Assembly (NCBI GenBank): GCA_963723455.1
Contig: CAVRQM010000001.1
Span: 62,001 to 126,000, forward strand
Length of the DNA: 64,000 nt
Reading direction: 5' to 3'
From: CAVRQM01 sp963723455
GTDB taxonomy: Bacteria > Pseudomonadota > Alphaproteobacteria > Acetobacterales > Acetobacteraceae
Translations under genes and position numbers: made by a program
The notes under the pieces: generated by a model
Told to the model about the DNA's origin: nothing
Seen by the model: the letters and a program-made list of their open reading frames with translations, nothing else
Databases searched by the model: none
In this document: in pieces, positions 19,026 through 27,973 of the stretch
Layout: every line of letters starts with the position of its first letter
Numbering within the stretch: position 1 is the first letter of the stretch

Positions 19026-19454
19026 CTATTCGGCAGCGGCGAGCCGGCCGCCGCCGGCGCGCGACCCGTCCACGCTCCACACCCCCGCGCCGTGGGCCGC
19101 GACGTACAAGAAGCCGCCGGCCATCGCCAGATTCTTGTACCCGTTGATCATGTTCTCCATGCCGCCGGGAATGAAGTGGAAGATCAGCCCGGTGACCAGG
19201 CACCAGATCGCCAGCACCACGGCGATCGGCCGGGTCAGAAAGCCGACCGCCAGCAGGATGCCGCCGCCGAGTTCGACCGCGACCGCCACGGCATAGGCCA
19301 GTTGCGGCGCCGGCAGGCCAGAATGGCCGATATAGCCGATGATCGCGCCGGGCATCATCGCCTTGCCCAGCCCGGCCCAGATCATCAGCGCCGCCAGCAT
19401 CAGCCGCCCCAGCAGCGGCGTCAGCGTCTCATCGAAGCGGTTCATCGCGCCCAT
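19026..19454 (-). CDS. DoxX family membrane protein
   Basis: Small integral membrane protein of 142 residues with four hydrophobic segments and the DoxX-type layout (LGRLMLAALMIWAGLGK at the start, then a GGGILLAVGFLTRP loop). Such proteins are tied to quinone or thiol redox stress. It follows wrbA by 12 bp on the same strand, so the two form a small redox operon facing away from a LysR regulator. Start chosen at ATG 19454, preceded by GGAGA. Confidence 0.85.
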   Translation of the reverse strand: MGAMNRFDETLTPLLGRLMLAALMIWAGLGKAMMPGAIIGYIGHSGLPAPQLAYAVAVAVELGGGILLAVGFLTRPIAVVLAIWCLVTGLIFHFIPGGMENMINGYKNLAMAGGFLYVAAHGAGVWSVDGSRAGGGRLAAAE

Positions 19455-19466
19455 CACGGTTCTCCG

Positions 19467-20093
19467 TCACTTCGTTTCGGTGTGGTGCGCAGCCTTGAGC
19501 GCCGCGGCGACCTGCGCCAACCGCTTGCCCTGGTGGCGCGCCACCGTCAGTTCGTCATCGGCGACCTTGGTGACGTGCTGGCCGTCTACCGCGGCGTGCG
19601 CGCCGTATGGCGTGCCGGCGCGGAACATGATCGGGTCGCCGTAGCCGAGCGGCACGATGATCAGCCCCAGATGCGCCATCGGGTTGAACATCGTCAGCAG
19701 CGTCGATTCCGCCCCGCCATGCGGGGTCGCAGTGGCGCAGAACGCCGCACCCGCCTTGCCCACCAGCTTGCCCTGGAACCACAGGCCGCCAAGGCTGTCG
19801 ATATACGCCTTCAGCTCGGCGCTGACATTGCCGAACCGGGTCGGGGTGCCGAACGCGATGGCGTCGGCCCATTCGGCGTCGGCCTCGGTCGGCGCTTCGT
19901 ACAGCGCGTTCATCCGGTCCGCCCCCTCGGCCCAGCCGGGCGCCTTGGCCATCACCTCGGGGCCGACCAGATCGCGGGCGCGGCGCAGCCGCACCTCGGC
20001 ACCGGCGGCGCGGGCGCCTTCGGCGACCGCGTTGGCCAGAGTCTCTGTCGAGCCGTTGCGGGAGTAGAAGGCAATCAGCACGTTCGTCGCCAT
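19467..20093 (-). CDS. wrbA: NAD(P)H:quinone oxidoreductase WrbA
   Basis: Flavodoxin-fold protein of 208 residues, the standard WrbA length. The FMN phosphate loop YSRNGSTETLA is at residues 10-20, FGTPTRFGNV near residue 81 and ATATPHGGAESTL near residue 120, all family hallmarks. It reduces quinones by two electrons and so avoids semiquinones. It heads the wrbA-doxX unit and is divergent from a LysR gene 56 bp away, its probable regulator. Confidence 0.95.
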   Translation of the reverse strand: MATNVLIAFYSRNGSTETLANAVAEGARAAGAEVRLRRARDLVGPEVMAKAPGWAEGADRMNALYEAPTEADAEWADAIAFGTPTRFGNVSAELKAYIDSLGGLWFQGKLVGKAGAAFCATATPHGGAESTLLTMFNPMAHLGLIIVPLGYGDPIMFRAGTPYGAHAAVDGQHVTKVADDELTVARHQGKRLAQVAAALKAAHHTETK

Positions 20094-20149
20094 CGTCGCT
20101 TTCCTTGCGCTGGTTGCGGAGTTGCTACGCGCTGCTTACGATCAAGCCA

Positions 20150-21145
20150 ATGGCCATTCCGTCGATCGTTTCCATCGACACAATCGATAAATCCGGGGCG
20201 GCCGCCCGTCCAACCCTGGATCAGCTCCTGGTGCTGTCCACGGTGGTCGAGACCGGCAGCTTCTCGGCGGCGGCCCGTCGCCTGGGGCGCGCGCAATCGG
20301 TGGTCAGCTACAGCATCGCAAACCTGGAAAGCCAACTCGGGCTGACACTGTTCGACCGCGCCCAACGCCGCCCGGCGCTGACCGAGGCCGGCCGGGCGGT
20401 GCTGGCCGACGCGAGGCGGGTCGGCCGCGCCGTCGAGGACTTGCGCGCCCGCGCCGCCGGCCTTTCCGGGGGGCTGGAGGCGGAGGTCACGCTGGCGGTG
20501 GATGTGATGGTGCCAATCGAGCGCCTGGTCGGCGCGCTGCATGAATTCGCCGCATCGTTCCCCACCGTGGCGCTGCGCTTGCATGTCGAGGCGCTGGGCG
20601 CGGTGGTGCAGCTGGTCCTCGCGCGCACCTGCACGCTCGGGATATCCGGCTGGATGGCGCTGCTGCATGACGGGCTGGAGCGTCATCCGCTGGACGGCAT
20701 CGTCATGGTGCCGGTGGTCTCGCCACGGCACCGGCTGGCCTCGCTGGACGGCCCGATTGCGGTGGCGGCCTTGCGCGATGAGACGCAATTGGTGCTGTCG
20801 GACCGCTCGCGGCTGACCGAGGGACAGGATTTCGGCGTGCTGTCCGCCCGCTGCTGGCGGCTGGGCGATCTGGGCGCCAAGCACGCGCTGCTGCGGGCCG
20901 GGCTGGGCTGGGGCAACATGCCTGAGGCGATGGTGGCGCGCGATCTGCGCGAGGGCAGGCTGGTGCGGCTGCGGATCGACGGCCACGCGCCGCTGCGGCT
21001 GCTGCCGATGCTGATCCATCGCAGCGACGCGCCGCTGGGACCGGCGGCGACCTGGCTGGCGCGGCGGCTGCGCGAGGCGGCGGGGGAGCCAGCCGGGGAA
21101 CCAGCCGGGGCCGACCGGGTTGCTGATGACGCCGAACAACCATGA
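20150..21145 (+). CDS. LysR family transcriptional regulator
   Basis: LysR-type activator/repressor of 331 residues. The winged helix is at residues 20-80 (LDQLLVLSTVVETGSFSAAARRL, SVVSYSIANLESQLG, LFDR), followed by an effector-binding domain. The ATG at 20150 is chosen because the conserved helix begins soon after it. It is divergent from wrbA-doxX, so the 56-bp gap should hold its operator, although I could not pick out a convincing T-N11-A box. The C-terminus contains a short GEPA repeat. Its stop overlaps an alternative start of the next gene. Confidence 0.88.
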   Translation: MAIPSIVSIDTIDKSGAAARPTLDQLLVLSTVVETGSFSAAARRLGRAQSVVSYSIANLESQLGLTLFDRAQRRPALTEAGRAVLADARRVGRAVEDLRARAAGLSGGLEAEVTLAVDVMVPIERLVGALHEFAASFPTVALRLHVEALGAVVQLVLARTCTLGISGWMALLHDGLERHPLDGIVMVPVVSPRHRLASLDGPIAVAALRDETQLVLSDRSRLTEGQDFGVLSARCWRLGDLGAKHALLRAGLGWGNMPEAMVARDLREGRLVRLRIDGHAPLRLLPMLIHRSDAPLGPAATWLARRLREAAGEPAGEPAGADRVADDAEQP

Positions 21146-21162
21146 GACGTCGGAGATACGCC

Positions 21163-21420
21163 ATGCCTCGCCTGATCGCCACGGCCCTTGCTGTGATGCT
21201 GCTTGCGGCGCCGATGACTGCCCGGGCGGCCGGGTGCGTAAAGGGCGCCATTGTCGGCGGCGCGGTCGGCCACCTAGCCGGCCATCACGGCCTGGCAGGC
21301 GCGGCAGTCGGCTGCGGCATCGGCCACCACGAAGCCGGCAAGAGCGCGAACAGCCCCCCGCCACAGCAGCCGCCTGCTTCGGGCGACGCCCCGCAGGGCA
21401 ATACGTCAAGCCACCTGTAG
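21163..21420 (+). CDS. small secreted glycine-zipper-like protein
   Basis: Predicted 85-residue exported protein of unknown function. The ATG at 21163 follows GGAGATAC and opens a clear signal peptide (MPRLIATALAVMLL, cleavage near ARA-AG at residue 23). The mature part has a glycine-zipper-like stretch GAIVGGAVGHLAG and a second G-rich stretch, two cysteines, and a Pro/Gln-rich tail. Glycine-zipper stretches of this kind occur in small outer-membrane or stress proteins. Confidence 0.7.
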   Translation: MPRLIATALAVMLLAAPMTARAAGCVKGAIVGGAVGHLAGHHGLAGAAVGCGIGHHEAGKSANSPPPQQPPASGDAPQGNTSSHL

Positions 21421-21464
21421 CGCAGGCCGCCACGGCGCGGGGGCGACCCCTACTCTGGCGATGC

Positions 21465-22064
21465 CTACAAGACGTGAACCCCAAGCCGAAGCCCGCGCGT
21501 GACCGCCTCGGCGCGGCTGCGGACGTCCAGCTTCTGGAAAATCAACTCCAGATAGTACTTGACGGTATGGGCCGAAATGCCCAGGCGACGGGCGATCGCC
21601 TTGTTGCTCATCCCCTGCCCCACCGCCGCCAGCACCTCCACCTCGCGCGGCGTCAGCAGCGGCCGGCCGGCCGGCTCGGGGGGCGCGAAGCCGGGTGTCT
21701 CGCCGACCGCGCCAGGCAGGCGCACGGTCAAGCCGGCCGCAACCGCCGTCACCGCCGCCGCGACCTGATGCGCAGTGGCGGCGCGCGGCAGCACGCCGCC
21801 GAGCGTCCGGTCGGCCGAGATGGCCGGGTCGTCGGACAGCACCAGCAGCGGCCCCTCGAACGCAGCGGCGTCGGACGGCATCGCCTCGCCCGCGCGCAGC
21901 TCCACCACCAGCACGTCGGCGTCGTCCCAGTCGGCGACGGTCAGCACCGCTTCCAGCGCCCGCCGTTGCTGCGCATCGCCGACCAGCAGCGCCGCGGCCG
22001 CCGCCGACCGGGCGACCATCGCGCCGACCGGCAAGGCGTCCAGACCGGCCAGCGCCGCGCTCAT
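21465..22064 (-). CDS. LuxR-type DNA-binding regulator
   Basis: Regulator of 199 residues. The C-terminal HTH_LuxR domain is clear (LTPREVEVLAAVGQGMSNKAIARRLGIS..HTVKYYLELIFQKL, residues 135-185). The N-terminal 120 residues look receiver-like but lack the phospho-acceptor DD/D/K pattern, so it is probably not a true response regulator. Its ATG overlaps the stop of the upstream HtrA-like gene by four bases (ATGA at 22061-22064), so the two are translationally coupled. Confidence 0.85.
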   Translation of the reverse strand: MSAALAGLDALPVGAMVARSAAAAALLVGDAQQRRALEAVLTVADWDDADVLVVELRAGEAMPSDAAAFEGPLLVLSDDPAISADRTLGGVLPRAATAHQVAAAVTAVAAGLTVRLPGAVGETPGFAPPEPAGRPLLTPREVEVLAAVGQGMSNKAIARRLGISAHTVKYYLELIFQKLDVRSRAEAVTRGLRLGVHVL

Positions 22065-22945
22065 GCGGGGCGCGCGGCGATGGTGACGCTGACCGTGGTC
22101 GGCTCGCCGGCCCGGACCAGGGCTATGGAGAGCGCGCGGCCGACTGTCTCGGGGCCGAGCAGGGCGGCGACGGCGCGCGATTGCGCGACCTTGGCGCCGT
22201 CGATCGCGGTGATGATGTCGCCCGGCAGCAGCCGGCCGGCGGCTGGGGCGTCATCGGCCAGCCCCATCACCATCAGCCCGGCCTCCGCGCCCAGCCGCGT
22301 CGCGAGATCGCGCGGCAGCGCCACCTCGTGCAGCCCCACGCCCAACCAGCCGCGCGCCATGCGGCCCTGCGACAGCAGGGGCGCGGCGACACGCTCGATC
22401 GTCGCCGCCGGGATCACCATGACCTCGCGCCGCGGGCCGAAGGTGGACATGCCCAGCACGCCGCCCTCGGCATCGACCACCGGGCCGCCCTCGGCCGCCG
22501 AGGGCAGGCGCACGCCGATGCGGATCAGCCGGTCGATGCGCCCGCCGCGCATGCTCTGCCACGCCGGACCCAGGACCTCGATGCCGCCCATGCGCGCCGT
22601 CGTGCCGCCCTCGCCATCGCCGCCAACCGCCAGCACCAGCCCCCCCACGCCGCCCGGCTCGGCCGCCGTCCACGCCGGCGCGGAGGCTTCCAGCCGCAGC
22701 ACAGCGACATTGGTGGCCGGGTCGCGCCCGGCAAGCGTCGCCGCCACCCGGCCGCCACCCGGCAGGATGGCCTCGTAGCGGTCGACGTCGGGCAGGCTCT
22801 GCTCGGAGGTGACGAGCACTCCGTCGCGCCACAGCATCGCGCTGAGCGGCCCGCGGCCGCCCCAGGCGAGGCTCGCGACCAGCGGCGCGGCGGCGCGCGC
22901 GCGCGCCTGCAGGGCGTTGGACAGTTCGGACAGCATGTCGGCCAT
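22061..22945 (-). CDS. HtrA-like PDZ protein with replaced catalytic triad
   Basis: Protein of 294 residues with the trypsin-like plus PDZ layout of DegP/HtrA. Aligning by eye to DegP motifs, VVTNNHVV becomes LVTSEQSL (His to Gln49), DPRSDIAL becomes DPATNVAV (Asp to Asn79) and GNSGGP becomes AAEGGP (Ser to Glu152). All three catalytic residues are therefore lost, while the fold and the C-terminal PDZ domain (residues 195-285, with GLMVMGLADDAPAAGRLLPGD) remain. There is no signal peptide from the ATG at 22945, which follows GGAG; a longer start at 23026 is possible. It is coupled to a LuxR-type regulator, so a sensor or scaffold role is possible. Confidence 0.82.
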   Translation of the reverse strand: MADMLSELSNALQARARAAAPLVASLAWGGRGPLSAMLWRDGVLVTSEQSLPDVDRYEAILPGGGRVAATLAGRDPATNVAVLRLEASAPAWTAAEPGGVGGLVLAVGGDGEGGTTARMGGIEVLGPAWQSMRGGRIDRLIRIGVRLPSAAEGGPVVDAEGGVLGMSTFGPRREVMVIPAATIERVAAPLLSQGRMARGWLGVGLHEVALPRDLATRLGAEAGLMVMGLADDAPAAGRLLPGDIITAIDGAKVAQSRAVAALLGPETVGRALSIALVRAGEPTTVSVTIAARPA

Positions 22946-23041
22946 GACGAAAAACTCCAGATGCGTCACCGCAATCTCGCGATCGCGCGGGCCGCGCGGT
23001 ATCAGCCGGATGGCCGGGGGCAGCACGCCCTCATGGCGGCT

Positions 23042-24886
23042 TCAGTCCGCCGCCGCGGACAGCGTTGGCTGCGGCCTGGACCGCCGCCAGCCCATCAGCA
23101 CCGTCCGCTGCTGCTCGTCGGCAACCGCCCGGGCATGCACCTGCAACAGATCCTTGCGCGCCACCAGCCCGACCAGCGCGCCGGTCGCCGGATCCAGGAT
23201 CGGCACGCGCCCGGCATCGGCGGCCACCATGCGCTCGATCAGCTGCTCGGCCATTTCGTCGGCATAGCCGACCAGCAGCGCGCGGCCGGCCAGCACCGAG
23301 GCCAGGCTGCGCGCCCCGTCCAGCCGCTCGCCGCTCCAGCGCAGGATGTCGGCCCGGCTGACCAGCCCGACCACCTGCCCGGACGTCGCCACCACCGGAT
23401 AGCTCTTGTGGCGCGGGCTGGGGGCCAGGAAGAACGCGATCGCCTCGGCGACCGTCATCGCCGCCGGCAGGGTATCCACGTCGCGCACCATAACATCGGC
23501 GACCCGCGCCAGGGCATAGGGGTTGACGTGATACTCGCGCGAGATGTGGGTGCCGCGCCGGGCGACTTTTTCGGTCAGGATGGAACGGCGCAGCAGCAGC
23601 ACGGTCACCGCATAGGCCGCGCTGCACGCCGTCAGCAGCGGCAGCAGAGTGCCCATGTCATGCGTCAGCTCGACCGCGAAGATCATCGCGGTCAGCGGCG
23701 CGCGCATGGTGCCGCCCATCATCGCGGCCATGCCCAGCAACGCCCAGAACCCGACCGGGGCGTGCGGCAGCACCATCGCGGCCACCGCCCCAAGCGCGCC
23801 GCCCATGATGAGCAGCGGCGCCAGCACTCCGCCGGAGGTGCCCGATCCCAGCGCCACCGACCAGATCACCGCCTTGACCACCAGCAGCGCGACCACGCCC
23901 CAGCCCAGCACGCTGCCGGCAAGCAGGTCGCGGATGTTCTCGTAGCCGACGCCCAAAGCCTGCGGCTCGATCAGGCCGCCGATGCCGACCACCAAGCCGC
24001 CGAGCGCCGGCCACCACATCCAGTGGATCGGCAGCCGCTCGAACGCATCCTCGGCGGCATAGACCAGCGTGGTCAGCAGCCCCGATCCCAGCCCGGCCAG
24101 CACGCCAATCGCCAGCCAAGCCAGAAAATGCGGGATGGTCGGCGCCATGTGCGCCGCGAACGGGAACAGCGGCGCCGGGGTCAGCAGCAGGTGCCGCTCG
24201 GCCGCCGCCACGGCGCAGGCGACCGCGACGGGGATGTAGCTGCGCGGCTTCCACTCGAAAAGCAGCAGCTCCAGCGCCAGCAGCACCGAGGCGACAGGGG
24301 TGCCGAACACCGCCGTCATGCCGGCCGCGGCGCCGGCGACCAGCATCGTCTTGCGCTCCGGCCCGGTGACCGGGAAGCATTGCGCCAGCAGCGAGCCGAT
24401 GGCGCCCCCGGTCATGATGATCGGACCCTCGGCGCCGAACGGGCCGCCGGTGCCGATGGAGATGGCCGAGGATAGCGGCTTGAGCACCGCCACCTTGGGC
24501 GACAGCTTGCTCTGGCCGATCAGGATGGCTTCCATCGCCTCGGGGATGCCATGGCCACGGATCTTGTCCGAGCCGTAGCGCGCCATGAGGCCGATGATTA
24601 GCGCGCCGATCACCGGCACCGCCACGCTCCAGACCGGCAGCGGCCCGGTCAGCCGCGGCAGCGCGCCGAAGCGCCAGATGCCGAAATAGGCGACATTTGT
24701 GACCAGCGTGATGAGCTGGATCATCACCCAGGCCGCGCCGACGCTCAGCGTGGCCACGACCACGCTCATTGCCGCCAGCAGCAGCACCCGCGGCCGCGCC
24801 GTGAAGTCGCCCAGCCGGGCAAAGCCGCCCTCTCCGTCGCGCGCGCCTGGCTGCCTGCCCGGTTCCGTCGTCGCTGTCCGCATCAT
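23042..24886 (-). CDS. CLC-type chloride channel/transporter with two CBS domains
   Basis: CLC family membrane protein of 614 residues. The ion-path motifs are recognisable: GHGIPEAM (a His replaces the Ser of the GSGIP motif), PFGAEGPIIM with the gating Glu, and FEWKPRSYIP with a likely internal Glu. Two CBS domains fill roughly residues 455-590 (VADVMVRDVDTLP.., SLASVLAGRALLV..) and would sense nucleotides. The start is the double ATG at 24886. A much longer frame upstream is the shadow of the divergent MarR gene, which probably controls it. Confidence 0.9.
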   Translation of the reverse strand: MMRTATTEPGRQPGARDGEGGFARLGDFTARPRVLLLAAMSVVVATLSVGAAWVMIQLITLVTNVAYFGIWRFGALPRLTGPLPVWSVAVPVIGALIIGLMARYGSDKIRGHGIPEAMEAILIGQSKLSPKVAVLKPLSSAISIGTGGPFGAEGPIIMTGGAIGSLLAQCFPVTGPERKTMLVAGAAAGMTAVFGTPVASVLLALELLLFEWKPRSYIPVAVACAVAAAERHLLLTPAPLFPFAAHMAPTIPHFLAWLAIGVLAGLGSGLLTTLVYAAEDAFERLPIHWMWWPALGGLVVGIGGLIEPQALGVGYENIRDLLAGSVLGWGVVALLVVKAVIWSVALGSGTSGGVLAPLLIMGGALGAVAAMVLPHAPVGFWALLGMAAMMGGTMRAPLTAMIFAVELTHDMGTLLPLLTACSAAYAVTVLLLRRSILTEKVARRGTHISREYHVNPYALARVADVMVRDVDTLPAAMTVAEAIAFFLAPSPRHKSYPVVATSGQVVGLVSRADILRWSGERLDGARSLASVLAGRALLVGYADEMAEQLIERMVAADAGRVPILDPATGALVGLVARKDLLQVHARAVADEQQRTVLMGWRRSRPQPTLSAAAD

Positions 24887-24973
24887 CCCGCCAAGCACCT
24901 GTTCGCCAAAAAAGTTGTATCGTGCCGCGATATAGTGCGGCGCAGCATTGGTGGCCAGTGGCATAGTCGCGCG

Positions 24974-25462
24974 ATGTCCAAGCGCGACGATGCCGGCGCG
25001 GCCAGGGATGGGATCGCCGGGGATGGGATCGACGGGGATGGGATCGCCGGGGCGACGCTGTCGAAGTTCGACTACGAGGCCCTGGCCAGTTTCCGTCTGG
25101 CGATGCGCCGGTTCCTGGCATTCAGCCAGGCGTCCGCCGAGGCGGCGGGCTTGACCGTGCGCCAGCACCAGGCGCTGCTGGCGATCAAGGGGTTTCCGGG
25201 GCGCGAGAGCATCGCCGTCGGCGAACTGGCCGAGCGCCTGCTGATCCGCCATCACAGCGCCGGCGAGCTGGCCGACCGGCTGGGCCAGGCCGGGCTGGTC
25301 CACCGCGCGCCCGACCCGGCGGATCGCCGGCGGGTGCTGCTGTCTTTGACCGCGGAGGCCGAGCGTATCCTGCATATGCTCTCCGGCGCGCATTTGGACG
25401 AACTGCGCGCGCTGCGGCCGGCTTTGGCCGACCTGCTGGATGCGGTCTCGCGCTGGGGCTAG
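24974..25462 (+). CDS. MarR family transcriptional regulator
   Basis: Winged-helix regulator of 162 residues. The MarR core (LTVRQHQALLAIKGFPG, LAERLLIRHHSAGELADRLGQAGLV, DRRRVLLSLT) lies at residues 60-140. The N-terminal tail contains an in-frame pentapeptide repeat DGIAG-DGIDG-DGIAG coded by a 15-bp tandem repeat. It is divergent from the CLC channel gene 87 bp away and is its likely regulator. Start ATG 24974 chosen over an upstream in-frame alternative. Confidence 0.88.
   Translation: MSKRDDAGAARDGIAGDGIDGDGIAGATLSKFDYEALASFRLAMRRFLAFSQASAEAAGLTVRQHQALLAIKGFPGRESIAVGELAERLLIRHHSAGELADRLGQAGLVHRAPDPADRRRVLLSLTAEAERILHMLSGAHLDELRALRPALADLLDAVSRWG
25005..25049. repeat. 15-bp unit repeated three times inside MarR gene
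   Basis: Three head-to-tail copies of GGGATGGGATCG[CA]CG. The unit length is a multiple of three, so copy-number changes would add or remove five residues from the N-terminal tail without breaking the gene. Confidence 0.85.
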
Positions 25463-25487
25463 CGTGCGGCAAACAAGGGGCCGCCGC

Positions 25488-27893
25488 ATGGAACAAAACG
25501 CCGTCATCAGCGACGCCCCGGGTGGCCCCGGCATCGAGCCTCGCTGGACCTCGTCGGACAAGACCGGCGTGGGCACCGCGCTGTCGCCGCTCAGCCGGGT
25601 CTGGTTCACGCTCAGCCACGGCATCCTGAACGAGATCTACTATCCGCGGGTGGACAAGGCCTGCACCCGCGACCTCGGCCTGATCGTCACCGATGGCATC
25701 CCCGGCGGCTTCTTCGCCGAGGAGAAGCGCGACAGCGACAGCCGGATCGAGACGCTGGCCGGCGAGGGCATCCCGGCCTATCGCGTGGTCAATACGTGCC
25801 GCCACGGCCGCTTCACGATCGAGAAATGCGTCATCGCCGACCCGCTGCACGACGTCGTGCTGCAGCATATCCAGTTCACCGACCATAGCGGGCCGGAGCA
25901 GCCGCGCCTGCGGCTGTTCGCGCTGCTGTCGCCGCACCTGGTCAATGGCGGCGCGCACAACACGGGATGGACCGACGACTACAAGGGCCATCCGATGCTG
26001 CTGGCCGAGGGCGACGGCACCTCGCTGGCCTTCGCCTGCTCGACCCGCTGGGCGGCACGCTCCGCCGGTTTCGTCGCCGCATCGGATGGCTGGCAGATCC
26101 TGCGCCGCCATGGCGCGCTGACCGAGCAGTATCAGCGCGCCGCCAACGGCAACGTCGCGCTATGCGGCGAGATCGACCTGACGCGAGGCAGCGAATTCAT
26201 GCTGTCGCTTGGCTTCGGCAGTTCCTGGAGCGAGGCGGCGTGGCGCACCCGGGCGGCAGTGCAGCGCCCGTTCCGCGTCGCCGAAGCCGAGTATTGCGCG
26301 GCCTGGCGCGCCTGGCAGGCCGGGCTGCGGCCGCTGCGCGGCGCCTCGGCCACGCACGACACCTATCGGATCAGCACCGCGGTCCTGCGCACCCACGATT
26401 CGCCGGCCTTCTCGGGCGGCATCATCGCCAGCCTGTCGATCCCCTGGGGCTTCAGCAAGGGCGACGACGACCTGGGCGGCTACCACCTGGTCTGGCCGCG
26501 CGACCTGGTGGAAACCGCGGGCGCGCTGCTGGCCGCCGGCGCGACCCTCGATGCGCGCCGGGTGCTGGACTACCTGCGCTCGATCCAGGAGCCGTCCGGG
26601 GGCTGGCCGCAGAATTGCTGGCTGGACGGCCTGGCCTATTGGCAGGGCCTGCAGCTGGACGAATGCGCCTTCCCGATCCTGCTGCTGGACATGTGCCGCC
26701 GGCACGGCGCGGTGGCCGCGGAGGAAGCGTTCGCCTTCTGGCCCATGGTGCGCGCCGCCGCCGCGTTCGTCCTGCGCACCGGCCCGGTCACCGGCCAGGA
26801 TCGCTGGGAGGAGGACGCCGGCTACTCGCCGTTCACCCTCGCCGTCGAGATCGCCGCTCTGGTGGTCGCCGCGGACATGGCCGACCAGCTGGGCGAGTCG
26901 GCCTTCGGCGCGCTGTGCCGCGAGACCGCGGACGCCTGGTGCGCCAGTATCGAGGATTGGTGCTTCGCCCGCGGCAGCGAACCGGCGCGCGCGGCGGGCG
27001 CCATCGGTCACTACGTGCGCATCGCCCCGGCGGTGGACGGCACGGCGGCGGCAGATGTGCGCGGCACCGTGCAGATCCGCAACCGCGATCAGGCGCACAC
27101 CGACATGCCGGCCGATGCGGTGGTCAGCCCCGACGCGCTGGCCCTGGTGCGCTTCGGCCTGCGCGCCGCCGATGATCCGCACATGCTGGCGACGGTCGCC
27201 ACCATCGACCACGTGCTGCGCCGCGAGCTGCCGGCCGGGCCATGCTGGTATCGCTACAACGCCGACGGCTACGGCGAGCACGCGGACGGCAGCCCCTTCG
27301 ACGGGACCGGAATCGGCCGGCTGTGGCCGCTGATGACCGGCGAGCGCGCGCATTACGAGCTGGCGGCGGGCCGGCCCGAAAGCGCGCGCGCCATGCTGGC
27401 GACCATGGAGGCGCTGACCAGCGACGGCTTCCTGATACCCGAGCAGGTCTGGGACAGCGCCGACATCCCTGGACGCGAGCTGCGGCTGGGTCGGCCGTCC
27501 GGCTCGGCGATGCCGCTGGTCTGGGCGCATGGCGAGCATGTCAAGCTGTGCCGCTCGCTGGCGGACGGGGCGGTGTTCGACACCCCGCCGCAGACCGCCG
27601 CCCGCTACCTGGGCAAGCAGCCGCCGACGCCGCGGGTGCAGCCATGGCGGCCGGACTGGAGGCCCGCGACGATGCCGGTAGGGCGGGTGCTGCGGCTTGA
27701 TCTGCCGGCAGCCGCCGAGGTGGCGTGGTCGGACGACGGCTGGGCGACGCAGGCGACGGTCGCCACCGTCGATAGCGGCGCCGGGTTGCATGTCGCGGAG
27801 CTTGCCACCGCCTCGCTGCCGGCCGGGTCGTGTGTGGCGTTCCGGGCAGGCGAGGCGGCGGGCGAGGTCGGTGTAGTTGCCGCCGCCGACTGA
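25488..27893 (+). CDS. GH15 glucoamylase-type glycoside hydrolase
   Basis: Cytoplasmic-looking 801-residue glucoamylase/glucodextranase of family GH15. The first 270 residues form the N-terminal beta domain (GLGLIV-like DLGLIVTDG, YPRVDKACTRD). The alpha/alpha barrel follows with GGYHLVWPRDL, the acid-containing block RWEEDAGYSP and the base-containing LIPEQVWD. About 100 C-terminal residues form a beta domain. It should release glucose from alpha-glucans such as glycogen. No signal peptide. It is followed by a lipid kinase 80 bp away, not an obvious operon partner. Confidence 0.93.
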   Translation: MEQNAVISDAPGGPGIEPRWTSSDKTGVGTALSPLSRVWFTLSHGILNEIYYPRVDKACTRDLGLIVTDGIPGGFFAEEKRDSDSRIETLAGEGIPAYRVVNTCRHGRFTIEKCVIADPLHDVVLQHIQFTDHSGPEQPRLRLFALLSPHLVNGGAHNTGWTDDYKGHPMLLAEGDGTSLAFACSTRWAARSAGFVAASDGWQILRRHGALTEQYQRAANGNVALCGEIDLTRGSEFMLSLGFGSSWSEAAWRTRAAVQRPFRVAEAEYCAAWRAWQAGLRPLRGASATHDTYRISTAVLRTHDSPAFSGGIIASLSIPWGFSKGDDDLGGYHLVWPRDLVETAGALLAAGATLDARRVLDYLRSIQEPSGGWPQNCWLDGLAYWQGLQLDECAFPILLLDMCRRHGAVAAEEAFAFWPMVRAAAAFVLRTGPVTGQDRWEEDAGYSPFTLAVEIAALVVAADMADQLGESAFGALCRETADAWCASIEDWCFARGSEPARAAGAIGHYVRIAPAVDGTAAADVRGTVQIRNRDQAHTDMPADAVVSPDALALVRFGLRAADDPHMLATVATIDHVLRRELPAGPCWYRYNADGYGEHADGSPFDGTGIGRLWPLMTGERAHYELAAGRPESARAMLATMEALTSDGFLIPEQVWDSADIPGRELRLGRPSGSAMPLVWAHGEHVKLCRSLADGAVFDTPPQTAARYLGKQPPTPRVQPWRPDWRPATMPVGRVLRLDLPAAAEVAWSDDGWATQATVATVDSGAGLHVAELATASLPAGSCVAFRAGEAAGEVGVVAAAD

Positions 27894-27973
27894 CCTGGCG
27901 CGGGACGGGCCGATGCACGGCGACGATCGCGGCCGCCGCGCGTTGGTGCGGCGCAACCAGCCCCAGAAGTGAA

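Noticed and set aside
20094..20149. LysR T-N11-A operator between wrbA and the LysR gene
   Set aside because: An operator is expected here, but no clear dyad of the right form could be identified by eye.
17528..20345. Overlapping long plus-strand frames
   Set aside because: They are antisense to the sugar operon, doxX and wrbA, and contain no family motifs.
21695..24475. 926-codon open frame on the plus strand
   Set aside because: Arg/His/Gln-rich shadow of the CLC and HtrA-like genes; no domain or leader.
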